From NCBI GenBank assembly GCA_029978905.1, contig JAPOIM010000026.1, forward strand, positions 1-48,747: a DNA stretch of 48,747 nt. The letters run 5' to 3'. This document shows, one piece after another, positions 35,020-42,383 of the stretch. Within the stretch, counting starts at the first letter, position 1. Every line of letters begins with the position of its first letter. Below the pieces are notes generated by a model. That model saw only the letters and a list, made by a program, of their open reading frames with translations, was not told the DNA's origin and did not search any database. Origin of the DNA: Planctomycetota bacterium (GTDB taxonomy: Bacteria > Planctomycetota > Planctomycetia > Pirellulales > UBA1268). A program made the translations under genes and the position numbers.

Positions 35020-36030
35020 TCAGAGCAAGCCCGTTGTTTCCGGGAGCCCGAAGACGCAGTTGAAGTTCTGCACCGCAGCCCCCGCAGCGCCTTTGACGAG
35101 GTTGTCGAGACAGCTGATCAGAAGGATTCGGCCCCGCACAATCCGCACCGTGATGTCACAGAAGTTCGTGTCGACGGTGTCTTTTGTGGCAGGCAAGTGG
35201 TCCACGATCCGCACAAACCGCTCACCGCGGTACGCTTCGCGAAGCACGGCTGCGACTTCCGCTTCCGTCACGGGCCGCGTCGGGCGGGCGTAGATCGTCG
35301 AGAGAATGCCGCGATCCATCGGGGCGAGTTGGGGAGTGAAGATCACCTCCGGCCGGGCGCCCGCATGCCGGGCGATGATCTGCTCGATTTCGGGCGTGTG
35401 CCGATGGCGTCCCACGTTGTAGGCCGACAGGCTTTCATTGCACTCCGGAAAGTGCGTCATGAGCTTCGGCGAACGGCCCGCACCACTGACACCGCTCTTG
35501 GAGTCGACGATGATGTCGTCGAGTTCGATCAGTCCAGCCTTGGCGAGCGGAGCCAACGGCAGGATGGCAGAGGTGGAATAGCACCCCGGATTGGCCACAA
35601 GCTTCGCCTGTGCCACGAGAGGCCGAAACAGTTCTGGCAGCCCGTAGGCCACCTGGCCCAGCCGGCTCGCGTCGCAGTGCTCAAGGCCGTACCACTCCAG
35701 ATAGGTCGCGGCATCGTCGAGCCGGTAGTCGGCGCTAAAGTCGATCACGGTGGCCCCGGCCTCCAGCAGCGACGGAACGATCGACGCCGAGGCGGTGTGG
35801 GGCAGGCAGCTAAAGACACATTGGGCTCGGGCCGCCACCTGCTGCGGATCAAGATCCTCGAGGGGGATGTCGAGCCGATTCACGAGCGACGGGTGGACGG
35901 TCGAGATGGGGGGCTGACCGTCTTGGCGACTCGTCGCGACCACGACGTTCGCCTCAGGGTGCCGCAGGAGAATCTTGATCAGTTCAAGGGCCGTGTAGCC
36001 CGTCGCACCCAGTACCGCCACATCGATCAT
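35020..36030 (-). CDS. argC: N-acetyl-gamma-glutamyl-phosphate reductase ArgC
   Basis: ArgC reduces N-acetylglutamyl phosphate to the semialdehyde with NADPH in arginine synthesis. The 336-residue protein begins DVAVLGATGYTALELIKIL (NADP fold), has the catalytic cysteine in LVANPGCYSTSAILPLAP, SKSGVSGAGRSPK and HRHTPEIEQII, and ends with the usual NLVKGAAGAAVQNFN. Length is standard. It sits between coaB and argJ; other arginine genes such as argB and argD are not in the window. Confidence 0.95.
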   Translation of the reverse strand: MIDVAVLGATGYTALELIKILLRHPEANVVVATSRQDGQPPISTVHPSLVNRLDIPLEDLDPQQVAARAQCVFSCLPHTASASIVPSLLEAGATVIDFSADYRLDDAATYLEWYGLEHCDASRLGQVAYGLPELFRPLVAQAKLVANPGCYSTSAILPLAPLAKAGLIELDDIIVDSKSGVSGAGRSPKLMTHFPECNESLSAYNVGRHRHTPEIEQIIARHAGARPEVIFTPQLAPMDRGILSTIYARPTRPVTEAEVAAVLREAYRGERFVRIVDHLPATKDTVDTNFCDITVRIVRGRILLISCLDNLVKGAAGAAVQNFNCVFGLPETTGLL

Positions 36031-36147
36031 GTCGACTCTGCTCCTTCCAATATCGCGCCTCAGGGGCGCTGTGCCTCACGAGGCTCCATCATACGACTTT
36101 GCCTCCGTCTGCATGCAGGGGCTGCGGGCATGACGGCCACCCGAGAC

Positions 36148-36855
36148 CTACGAGGCGCGGCCGCGGGGTTGCGTTATCGTCGGTGGTCGTCGTTCGCGGC
36201 CCCCCTGCCGGCCGCGCGGGTTGATCAGCCGTTTCTCAATCGTTTTGAGCAGCCGTCGAGCAACGGCGCCCTTCGTGCCCGTGGCTGCGGCCACCTCTCC
36301 CTGATGATCGAGCACGCACACCGCCGTGCGAGTTGCGTCAACGGCAGGAAGATCGTTCACCACGATCAGATCGCATTGCTTGCGACGCAGTTTTGCGATG
36401 GCCCGCGCATGGTCAGCCCCCACCTCAAGTGCAAACGCCACGAACCAGCGGCAAAGGTCGGCCCGCTCGCGGACCTGCTCGACGAGCGTCGCCACAATGT
36501 CGACCGTTGGCACGAGTCGCAACGTCAGGCCGCGACCCTGCCGAGCGATTTTCCCAGCCTGCCTCGCAGCAGGCTCAAAATCGCAGGGGGCTGCAGCCGC
36601 GATTACGCCATCCACGTCGGGGAGCACCGCGAGACACGCATCGAGCATCTCTCGCGTGGTCGTCACCGAGATCACACGGGCCCGAGCGGGGTAGGGCACT
36701 GACACTGGCCCGCTCACCACACTCACCCGATGCCCGGCCGCGATCGCGGCAGCCGCGAGGGCCGCCCCCATCCGCCCACTCGAGCCATTGCTCAGGAAGC
36801 GGACGTCGTCGAGATACGCCCGCGTCGGACCACTCGTGATCAGAATATGCGCCAT
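36148..36855 (-). CDS. coaB: Phosphopantothenate-cysteine ligase CoaB (separate)
   Basis: CoaB joins phosphopantothenate with cysteine in coenzyme A synthesis. In most bacteria it is fused behind CoaC in one protein; here it is a separate 235-residue gene. It shows ILITSGPTRAYLDDVRFLSN, SSGRMGAALAAAA, the AAPCDFEP segment and CDLIVVNDL, the last part of the nucleotide/substrate site. The last 30 residues are Arg/Pro-rich and atypical. It starts 33 bases after coaC, so the two must still be co-expressed. Confidence 0.9.
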   Translation of the reverse strand: MAHILITSGPTRAYLDDVRFLSNGSSGRMGAALAAAAIAAGHRVSVVSGPVSVPYPARARVISVTTTREMLDACLAVLPDVDGVIAAAAPCDFEPAARQAGKIARQGRGLTLRLVPTVDIVATLVEQVRERADLCRWFVAFALEVGADHARAIAKLRRKQCDLIVVNDLPAVDATRTAVCVLDHQGEVAAATGTKGAVARRLLKTIEKRLINPRGRQGGRERRPPTITQPRGRAS

Positions 36856-36888
36856 TTCTCTTCCGCCTCGGAAGGAGCAGCCTGGCCG

Positions 36889-37458
36889 TCAGGTCGCCGT
36901 CGGCCGAGGCAGGGGTCCCCCCACCAACGCGTCGGTGATCGCCTGGAGGATGCTCTCGGGCTCCGCCATCCGCCCTGTGCCATCACGGCGACACGCCAGC
37001 CAGCCGCTGCTTGGCTCGATGATCCCAGCGCCATCGTCGACGAGCTGCCGAACGTTCCGCTGCACCGCAGGCTTGCTCCACATGGCCGCATTCATCGCAG
37101 GGGCATACAGCACGGGGCACTCCGCTGCGAGGAGCAGAGTGGAAAGAAGATCATCGGCAAGACCGCACGCGGCTTTGGCGAGCATATCTGCCGTGGCAGG
37201 CGCCACCACGACAAGATCCGCTTTGGTGACCAGCTCGATGTGGCCTCCCAGCGGATGATGCTGCGGCTCAAACAGTCGCGTTTTCACTGGGCGTCCGGTC
37301 AGGGCGGCGAACGTGGCCTCACCCACAAATCGCGTGGCCGCCTCCGTCAGCACCGCCGTCACGCCAACCGACTGTTTGGCAAGCAAACTCGCGAGCGCAG
37401 CCACTTTAAAGCAGGCCACACCCCCAGCCACGCCAAGGACAATTTCTCGGCCTGCCAA
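36889..37458 (-). CDS. coaC: Phosphopantothenoylcysteine decarboxylase CoaC (separate)
   Basis: CoaC is the FMN enzyme that decarboxylates 4'-phosphopantothenoylcysteine. This 189-residue form contains EIVLGVAGGVACFKVA, the active-site histidine in GHIELVTKADLVVVAPATA, the PAMNAAMW substrate clamp, and the cysteine-containing end GWLACRRDGTGRMAEPE. I chose TTG 37458 because GGGAGG lies seven bases upstream and the protein then starts at the family's normal position. In-frame GTG codons at 37503 and 37602 are alternatives; the last would overlap rpoZ. Confidence 0.88.
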   Translation of the reverse strand: MAGREIVLGVAGGVACFKVAALASLLAKQSVGVTAVLTEAATRFVGEATFAALTGRPVKTRLFEPQHHPLGGHIELVTKADLVVVAPATADMLAKAACGLADDLLSTLLLAAECPVLYAPAMNAAMWSKPAVQRNVRQLVDDGAGIIEPSSGWLACRRDGTGRMAEPESILQAITDALVGGPLPRPTAT

Positions 37459-37549
37459 CGCATGGCCTCCCGAATCTTGCCCTGCCCGTTGTTCTGCGTT
37501 CACTGCCTCACCCGCAGTCTGATCATCGCGCGACTCGCACGCCCCGCCG

Positions 37550-37813
37550 CTACAGGATCGAGGCGTCGAAGTCGAGCGGACCACCCGCTTCCGGCGACTC
37601 ACCGGTGATCCGGAGGTTGTTGGAGGTGTCGAGGAAAATCTTGTCCTGACGAATCTCCTCGATCACGATCTGCATCTTGTCGTCGGATTTGATGTCGACG
37701 AGCGGCCGACCGCCGGCGTTCAGGGCCACCATTCGCTTTTGAATCAGCGTGGAAAGCTTGAAGCGGCCTCCGACCTTGTTGACGATCTCTTCTTCGCGCA
37801 ACTCGTCGATCAT
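37550..37813 (-). CDS. rpoZ: RNA polymerase omega subunit RpoZ
   Basis: The omega subunit aids assembly of RNA polymerase. The 87-residue protein has the diagnostic helix [22 protein letters not shown], followed by a second helix [13 protein letters not shown]. The start at 37813 is set by GGAG nine bases upstream; a TTG at 37828 in the same frame lacks one. It lies between gmk and coaC, as in the usual gmk-rpoZ-coaBC order of many bacteria. Confidence 0.88.
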   Translation of the reverse strand: MIDELREEEIVNKVGGRFKLSTLIQKRMVALNAGGRPLVDIKSDDKMQIVIEEIRQDKIFLDTSNNLRITGESPEAGGPLDFDASIL

Positions 37814-37925
37814 GCGTGTGAACTCCAAATCCTAAGGGGTGAAAGACTGTCTTCGTTCTTGTTGTCGCTGTTCTTTTGCTGTTCCGCGGCCGCAGCATCC
37901 AGAAAACATCCGACCGCGAACCTTG

Positions 37926-38549
37926 TCAGCGGCCCGGCCGGCCTTCCGACATCGCCGCACGCTCCACGTTCTCTGAATCAAATCCCGCGTTGCCGAGAAT
38001 GTTCACGATGCTCGCCACCGCATCCTCGACGTTTTCATTGACCACGCGGTGCTTGTACAGATGAGCCTGGCCGAGTTCCCGGCGGGCCACCTCGAGCCTC
38101 CGCTCGATCGCCTCGCTCGACTCCGTTCCGCGCCGCGTCAGCCGTTCGTCGAGTTGCTCCGGTCGGCTCGGCTCCACGAAGATCGTGACGGCCTCTGGAT
38201 ACCGCTTGAGTATCGAGAGTGTACCCTCCACATCGATCTCCAACACTACCCATCGGCCTGCTGCGAGCCGGGGGGCCACTTCGTCGATCAGCGTGCCGTA
38301 CCACGAATCACGACCGTAGACCCGGCAGCACTCGAGAAAATCCCCCTTCTCGCGACGACGGGCGAACTCGTCGGAGGGCAAAAAGTGGTAATCCACGCCG
38401 TCGCGCTCGCCGGCGCGTGGCGGCCTGGTGGTGGCGGACACGCTGGGAATGAGATCGGGCAGACGATCCAACACCATCTTCAGGATCGTGGTTTTGCCCA
38501 CGCCTGATGGCCCCGAAATCACAACAAGACTACCCTGGCTACTGCACAT
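37926..38549 (-). CDS. gmk: Guanylate kinase Gmk
   Basis: Gmk phosphorylates GMP to GDP with ATP. The 207-residue protein has the P-loop in VVISGPSGVGKTTILKMVL, the GMP-binding TTRPPRAGERDGVDYHFL, GDFLE, VVLEIDVEGTL and RRGTESSEAIERRL of the lid. The ATG at 38549 gives the normal N-terminus. A GTG at 38600, overlapping the stop of yicC as GTGA, would add 17 residues and is an alternative if translation is coupled. It precedes rpoZ. Confidence 0.94.
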   Translation of the reverse strand: MCSSQGSLVVISGPSGVGKTTILKMVLDRLPDLIPSVSATTRPPRAGERDGVDYHFLPSDEFARRREKGDFLECCRVYGRDSWYGTLIDEVAPRLAAGRWVVLEIDVEGTLSILKRYPEAVTIFVEPSRPEQLDERLTRRGTESSEAIERRLEVARRELGQAHLYKHRVVNENVEDAVASIVNILGNAGFDSENVERAAMSEGRPGR

Positions 38550-38596
38550 CTGTTCCCTGCTGCCGGGCTCGATTCTACGCACCGCGATCGAGCCTG

Positions 38597-39478
38597 TCAC
38601 TCAATATTTTGAACGAGTTCCCGAATCTGTTCGATCGTCGACTTGAGGTCGACCGCGGTCTGAGAAACCACCACGTCGGACGATTTCGAGGCGATCGTGT
38701 TGACCTCGCGAGCCAGCTCCTGGGCGAGAAAATCGAGCGATCGCCCAGGGCTTTCCTCCGCCAGCAGCCGCTCGACCTGGTCGAGGTGGCTGGTCAGCCG
38801 CACGAGTTCCTCGGCGATGTCGGTCCGGTCGGCCACGATCGCCATCTCGCGAGCGAGGTCGGGGGAGGAAATCGTCTCCAGTTGGCCCTCCAAGGCCCGC
38901 GTCAGCCGATCTCGCAACTTCTGTCGGTGGGCGTCGAGCATCTCGGGCAGCCGCTCCCGGATCGCGGCCACGCGCTCCCGGATCTCACCACACCACCCGC
39001 AGATCGACGCGGCCATCGCGGCGCCCTCGGCAGCCCGCATCGCTTGCAGGTTTGCCACGGAGTCCACCAGCGTCGCCTCGATCAGTGGCCAGTGATGCTC
39101 AAGGGCCGTGGCGTCGGTTCGCTGCTCGACAACCACCCCTGGCAGCGAGAGCAGGCCCGCAGCCGAGGAGGGAATCTCAAGACCTCGAGCCTGCGAAAAC
39201 GCCACCAGGTCGTTGAAGTAGTGGTCGAGTTGATCCGCGTCGATCTGCCGACGACCGGGGGCATTTCGCCCGGCGAGATCGATGGAAACGTGCACGCTTC
39301 CCCGACGGATCGTCTGCCGCAAAACGGCTTCGATGCGGGGCTCGAACATCGCGAGCCCCTCACGCGATCGGGTTGTCAACTTGAAAAAGCGGTTGTTGAC
39401 AGTTCGCACTTCAGCCCGGCAGGTCGTGCCCTCGCGCGTGCACGTCGCCTCACCGCAGCCGCTCATGCTCGTTGCCAT
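38597..39478 (-). CDS. yicC: YicC-family protein
   Basis: YicC proteins are conserved endoribonucleases linked to stationary phase and small-RNA turnover in E. coli. The 293-residue protein begins MATSMSGCGEATC, continues RAEVRTVNNRFFKLTTR, and has the acidic C-terminal half with EEITRLTSHL-like VRLTSHLDQVERLL and the end LDFLAQELAREVNTIASKS. The normal neighbour order yicC-gmk-rpoZ-coaC-coaB is conserved. The start at 39478 aligns with the family; five extra upstream codons are possible. Confidence 0.93.
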   Translation of the reverse strand: MATSMSGCGEATCTREGTTCRAEVRTVNNRFFKLTTRSREGLAMFEPRIEAVLRQTIRRGSVHVSIDLAGRNAPGRRQIDADQLDHYFNDLVAFSQARGLEIPSSAAGLLSLPGVVVEQRTDATALEHHWPLIEATLVDSVANLQAMRAAEGAAMAASICGWCGEIRERVAAIRERLPEMLDAHRQKLRDRLTRALEGQLETISSPDLAREMAIVADRTDIAEELVRLTSHLDQVERLLAEESPGRSLDFLAQELAREVNTIASKSSDVVVSQTAVDLKSTIEQIRELVQNIE

Positions 39479-39516
39479 GCGCCCCCTCAGCACTCAACCT
39501 GCAAGAATAAAGGACG

Positions 39517-39990
39517 TCACTCGCCCGCAGCCGCAGGCTCGCCGGACGTCTCAGCGGACTCCGACGTCGCCGCCTCACCCGACGAAGTCTCATCGGAGGC
39601 CGCTGGCTCGCTGGCAGCGCCACCGTCGCCTTCAACCACGGCCTCGGCGCCTTCCGAGGCTTGATCGCCCGCCGCGGCGTCGTCCCCCTCCGTGGTCCCG
39701 TCGAGCGAGATGGGGGCCGAGCCACCGAGTTCCCCACTGAGGAGCGACTGCTGTCGGCCGAGCACGTTCACCGAAATGATGCACAGCACGATCCAGAACG
39801 CCGCAACGCCGATCGTGATCTTGGTGAAGACGTCACCAGCTTTGGCGCCGAAGGCACTCTGGCCACCCATTCCGCCCAGTGCACCAGCCAAACCACCCCC
39901 ACGCCCGCGCTGGATCAGCACCAGGAGGATGAGAAACAGCGAGGTGAAGACGAGCATGAAGCCCAGCAGAAAGCGGACGAAGATGATCAT
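39517..39990 (-). CDS. secG: Protein translocase subunit SecG with long acidic tail
   Basis: SecG is the small subunit of the SecYEG translocon. The 157-residue protein has the two expected membrane helices, about residues 4-26 and 55-77, with the conserved loop LIQRGRGGGLAGALGGMGG and FGAKAGDVFTK between them. Most SecG proteins end soon after; this one continues with about 75 residues rich in Ala, Glu, Asp, Ser and Gly (for example SEGAEAVVEGDGGAASEP). It precedes yicC, again in the usual order. Confidence 0.93.
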   Translation of the reverse strand: MIIFVRFLLGFMLVFTSLFLILLVLIQRGRGGGLAGALGGMGGQSAFGAKAGDVFTKITIGVAAFWIVLCIISVNVLGRQQSLLSGELGGSAPISLDGTTEGDDAAAGDQASEGAEAVVEGDGGAASEPAASDETSSGEAATSESAETSGEPAAAGE

Positions 39991-40088
39991 GAGGGAAACC
40001 GCGAGGAAGGAAACTCCGTGAGAACAGTGTTCACGGGATCACGAATGGCCGAAGCGTATCGAATCGCAGCCGGAAGCGTCCACCGCGA

Positions 40089-40865
40089 TCAGCGAAATGC
40101 CGCCGCGATGGCCAGAAAACCTTCGGCCTCGAGGCTCGCGCCGCCGACGAGAGCACCGTCGATGTCGGGCTGAGCCGCGAGTTCGGCGGCATTTCCGGCC
40201 TTCACACTGCCGCCGTACTGGATGCGGATGCCAGCGGCCACTTCGGGCGAAGCGAGCTCGGCCAGCAGGGAACGGATCAGAGCGTGCACATCCTGAGCCT
40301 GCTCAGGCGTGGCAACTTTGCCGGTGCCAATCGCCCACACCGGCTCGTAGGCGACCACGACCTTTGCGAGCTGGTCGGCCGAAAGCCCGGCGAGCGACCC
40401 GCGAACCTGGGTCGACACCACCTGGTGCGTCTGGCCAGCCTCGCGCTCCGCGAGCTGCTCACCGACGCAGACGATCGGAGTGAGCCCTGCGGCCAGGGCC
40501 GCCTTGACCTTCGAGGCAACCAGGTCGTCGGTTTCGCCGAGAAGCACGCGACGCTCGGAGTGGCCGAGGATCACGTAGCCACAGCCCATGTCAACAAGCA
40601 TTGCCGCCGACACCTCGCCGGTGAAGGCACCGGAGGGCTGGTCCCACATGTTTTGCGCACCCAAGCCGACGCTCGCGGGCTGCGAAGGATCCCGGCTGCC
40701 AATCGCAGTGCCGACGGCCTCGACATACACGCTGGGGGGGCAGAGGACGACATCCACGCCTTCGGCCTGACCGCGCCCGGCGTCCACCGCCTTGGCGAGG
40801 GCGATCGCAGCCTCCCGGTCGAGGTTCATTTTCCAGTTTCCGGCGACGATCGACGTCCGTGGCAT
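40089..40865 (-). CDS. tpiA: Triosephosphate isomerase TpiA
   Basis: TpiA interconverts DHAP and glyceraldehyde-3-phosphate, which would also process DHAP from the BMC aldolase. The 258-residue protein has the lysine in VAGNWKMN, the catalytic histidine in VILGHSERR and glutamate in VVAYEPVWAIGTGK, and the phosphate loop IQYGGSVKAGNAAEL. The start MPRTSIVAGNWKMN at 40865 is clear; a frame extension to 41093 is antisense background. It sits between pheA and secG, about 100 bases from secG. Confidence 0.96.
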   Translation of the reverse strand: MPRTSIVAGNWKMNLDREAAIALAKAVDAGRGQAEGVDVVLCPPSVYVEAVGTAIGSRDPSQPASVGLGAQNMWDQPSGAFTGEVSAAMLVDMGCGYVILGHSERRVLLGETDDLVASKVKAALAAGLTPIVCVGEQLAEREAGQTHQVVSTQVRGSLAGLSADQLAKVVVAYEPVWAIGTGKVATPEQAQDVHALIRSLLAELASPEVAAGIRIQYGGSVKAGNAAELAAQPDIDGALVGGASLEAEGFLAIAAAFR

Positions 40866-40947
40866 TGAGGGGCTCCTAAGGGGTTGGATCGCCATCGTAG
40901 AGGCGAACGCTGAAACTCGAAAGGCGGCGGCGGAAGTCCCGCACGAT

Positions 40948-42078
40948 TCAGCCAACCGCCGATGCCTTCGCGTAGGACCCGAGCACCACGACGCGTCGGC
41001 AACGCCGCTCCAACGCCGCGATCGCCCTCCGCACACGGAGGTCGCTGCGATGCCCCTCGAGCTCCACAAAAAACACATAGCCGCGTTCTTCACCCGCCAT
41101 CGGAAATGACTCGATCCAGGTGAGATTCAGTTTTTGTTTCTTCGGCACCGCGAGCGCATCGGCCAGACCACCTGGCTTGTGCTCGATTTCGAACATCAGC
41201 GAGGTTTTGTCGTGGCCCGTACGCCCGGAGTCGGCATGCCCGATCACGGCAAATCGGGTGGAATTCCCCGGAATGTCTTCGATCTCCTCCGCCAAGAGGT
41301 CGAGCCCGTGGTGCACAGCAGCTTGGCGGCTGGCAATCGCAGCCGCGCGAGGGGTGGCGGCCGCCATCTCAGCCGCCGCGCTTGTGCTCGTGACCTCCAC
41401 GAGCCGCGCCGTAGGAAGATGCCGGGCCAACCAATTGCGGCACTGCGAGAGTGCCTGGGGGCGACTGAAGACCTGCTCGATCTCGGTGCGATCGCAGTTC
41501 GCAAGGAGGTTGTGATGAATCCGCAGCGGCACTTCGGCACAGATCTTGACGGTTAAGCGAGCAAAGTTATCGAGCGTGTCGGCAATCCGCCCGTCCGTGG
41601 AGTTTTCCAGCGGCACCACCCCGTAGTGCGAGTGGCCTGACTGGACCTCCTCGAACACCGCGGAAATGCTCGCCACGGGGACAAACTCCACAGAGTTGCC
41701 AAAGCGGTGAATGGCGGCGAGATGGCTGTAGGTGTACGCCGGTCCGAGGTAGGCCACACGGAGGTGCTGTTCGATCGCTCGCGACCCACTGATGATCTCG
41801 CGAAACACCGCCTTCACACTCTCATCCGAGAGCGGGCCCGCGTTGGCCTTCGCCACGCGGCCGAGGACAAGTTCCTCGCGGGCCGGGTCGTAGGTCTGCT
41901 GGTTGTGGGACTGCTTGATGTGCCCGATCTGTTGCGCACACTCAGCTCTACGGTTCATCAACGCCACCAACTCGCGGTCGAGTTGATCGATCTCCTGACG
42001 CAGGCTTCCCAGCGGTCCGTCGTGCTCCGCTGATCCCGCCTTCGGTTTGGCCGTCTTTTTGCGAGGTGTTTTAGCCAT
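40948..42078 (-). CDS. pheA: Chorismate mutase/prephenate dehydratase (P-protein) PheA
   Basis: The P-protein converts chorismate to prephenate and then phenylpyruvate for phenylalanine synthesis. After a Lys-rich start (AKTPRKKTAKPKA), the 376 residues hold an AroQ mutase (LRQEIDQLDRELVALMNRRA, about residues 25-105), the dehydratase (VAYLGPAYTYSHLAA, VPLENSTDGRIADTL, NSTRFAVIG) and a C-terminal ACT domain (MFEIEHKPGGLADAL, LNLTWIESFP). The ACT motif usually reads ESRP and binds phenylalanine; here it is ESFP. The start at 42078 is the normal position; the frame is open to 42360 but would overrun the dnaK control region. Confidence 0.93.
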   Translation of the reverse strand: MAKTPRKKTAKPKAGSAEHDGPLGSLRQEIDQLDRELVALMNRRAECAQQIGHIKQSHNQQTYDPAREELVLGRVAKANAGPLSDESVKAVFREIISGSRAIEQHLRVAYLGPAYTYSHLAAIHRFGNSVEFVPVASISAVFEEVQSGHSHYGVVPLENSTDGRIADTLDNFARLTVKICAEVPLRIHHNLLANCDRTEIEQVFSRPQALSQCRNWLARHLPTARLVEVTSTSAAAEMAAATPRAAAIASRQAAVHHGLDLLAEEIEDIPGNSTRFAVIGHADSGRTGHDKTSLMFEIEHKPGGLADALAVPKKQKLNLTWIESFPMAGEERGYVFFVELEGHRSDLRVRRAIAALERRCRRVVVLGSYAKASAVG

Positions 42079-42383
42079 CAGACCCGCGCTCCCATGCCAA
42101 CGCGCGTCGTCCCGGGACGGCCAAAATGGCAGTCTCCCTGCGGGGGCCCATGAACGGGCAACACGAGGCCCTTCAACTGTAACCAGCCATCGGAGCCCGT
42201 AAATACGGCCGTTCTCCCCCCGCGTAGAATGTTTCCGAGTGGAGAACTCGGAGAAATCACGTTCCTGGCACGGGCTTTGCTCTTTCCCCCAGCACCGTTC
42301 TGGGCCAGCCACGCGACGCCGCCGCCAGCGAACAGGCCCAGGAGCCAACCGCAAGCACACACCAACCGACGAGGGAGCATCTC
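42079..42383. other. Divergent pheA/dnaK control region
   Basis: This 305-base gap separates divergent pheA and dnaK. It holds two inverted repeats, CCGTA-AA-TACGG (42197-42208) and CCGAGT-GGAGA-ACTCGG (42235-42251; about 9-bp arms with one mismatch), and a sigma-54 promoter match further right. No CIRCE element (the HrcA operator usual before dnaK) is visible. A pheA promoter could not be pinned down. Confidence 0.6.
42266..42281 (+). promoter_or_regulatory. Sigma-54 (-24/-12) promoter for dnaK
   Basis: TGGCACGGGCTTTGCT equals the consensus TGGCACG-N4-TTGCW at every conserved position: GG at 42267-42268 and GC at 42279-42280. Predicted initiation is near 42291, giving a leader of about 92 bases before dnaK. 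Sigma-54 promoters need an enhancer-binding activator; the inverted repeats at 42197-42208 and 42235-42251 are candidate sites. Confidence 0.65.

Noticed and set aside
33907..36702. Plus-strand open frame of 931 codons across argJ, argC and coaB
   Set aside because: It is antisense to three clearly recognised genes, has no family motifs and an Arg/His-rich composition typical of shadow frames in GC-rich DNA.
42078..42360. Extension of pheA upstream to 42360, and a minus-strand frame at 42078-43211
   Set aside because: Both would run across the dnaK control region or be antisense to dnaK. PheA and DnaK motifs fix the real frames.
42079..42383. CIRCE/HrcA operator before dnaK
   Set aside because: No TTAGCACTC-N9-GAGTGCTAA-like sequence was found; the repeats present have other sequences and spacing.
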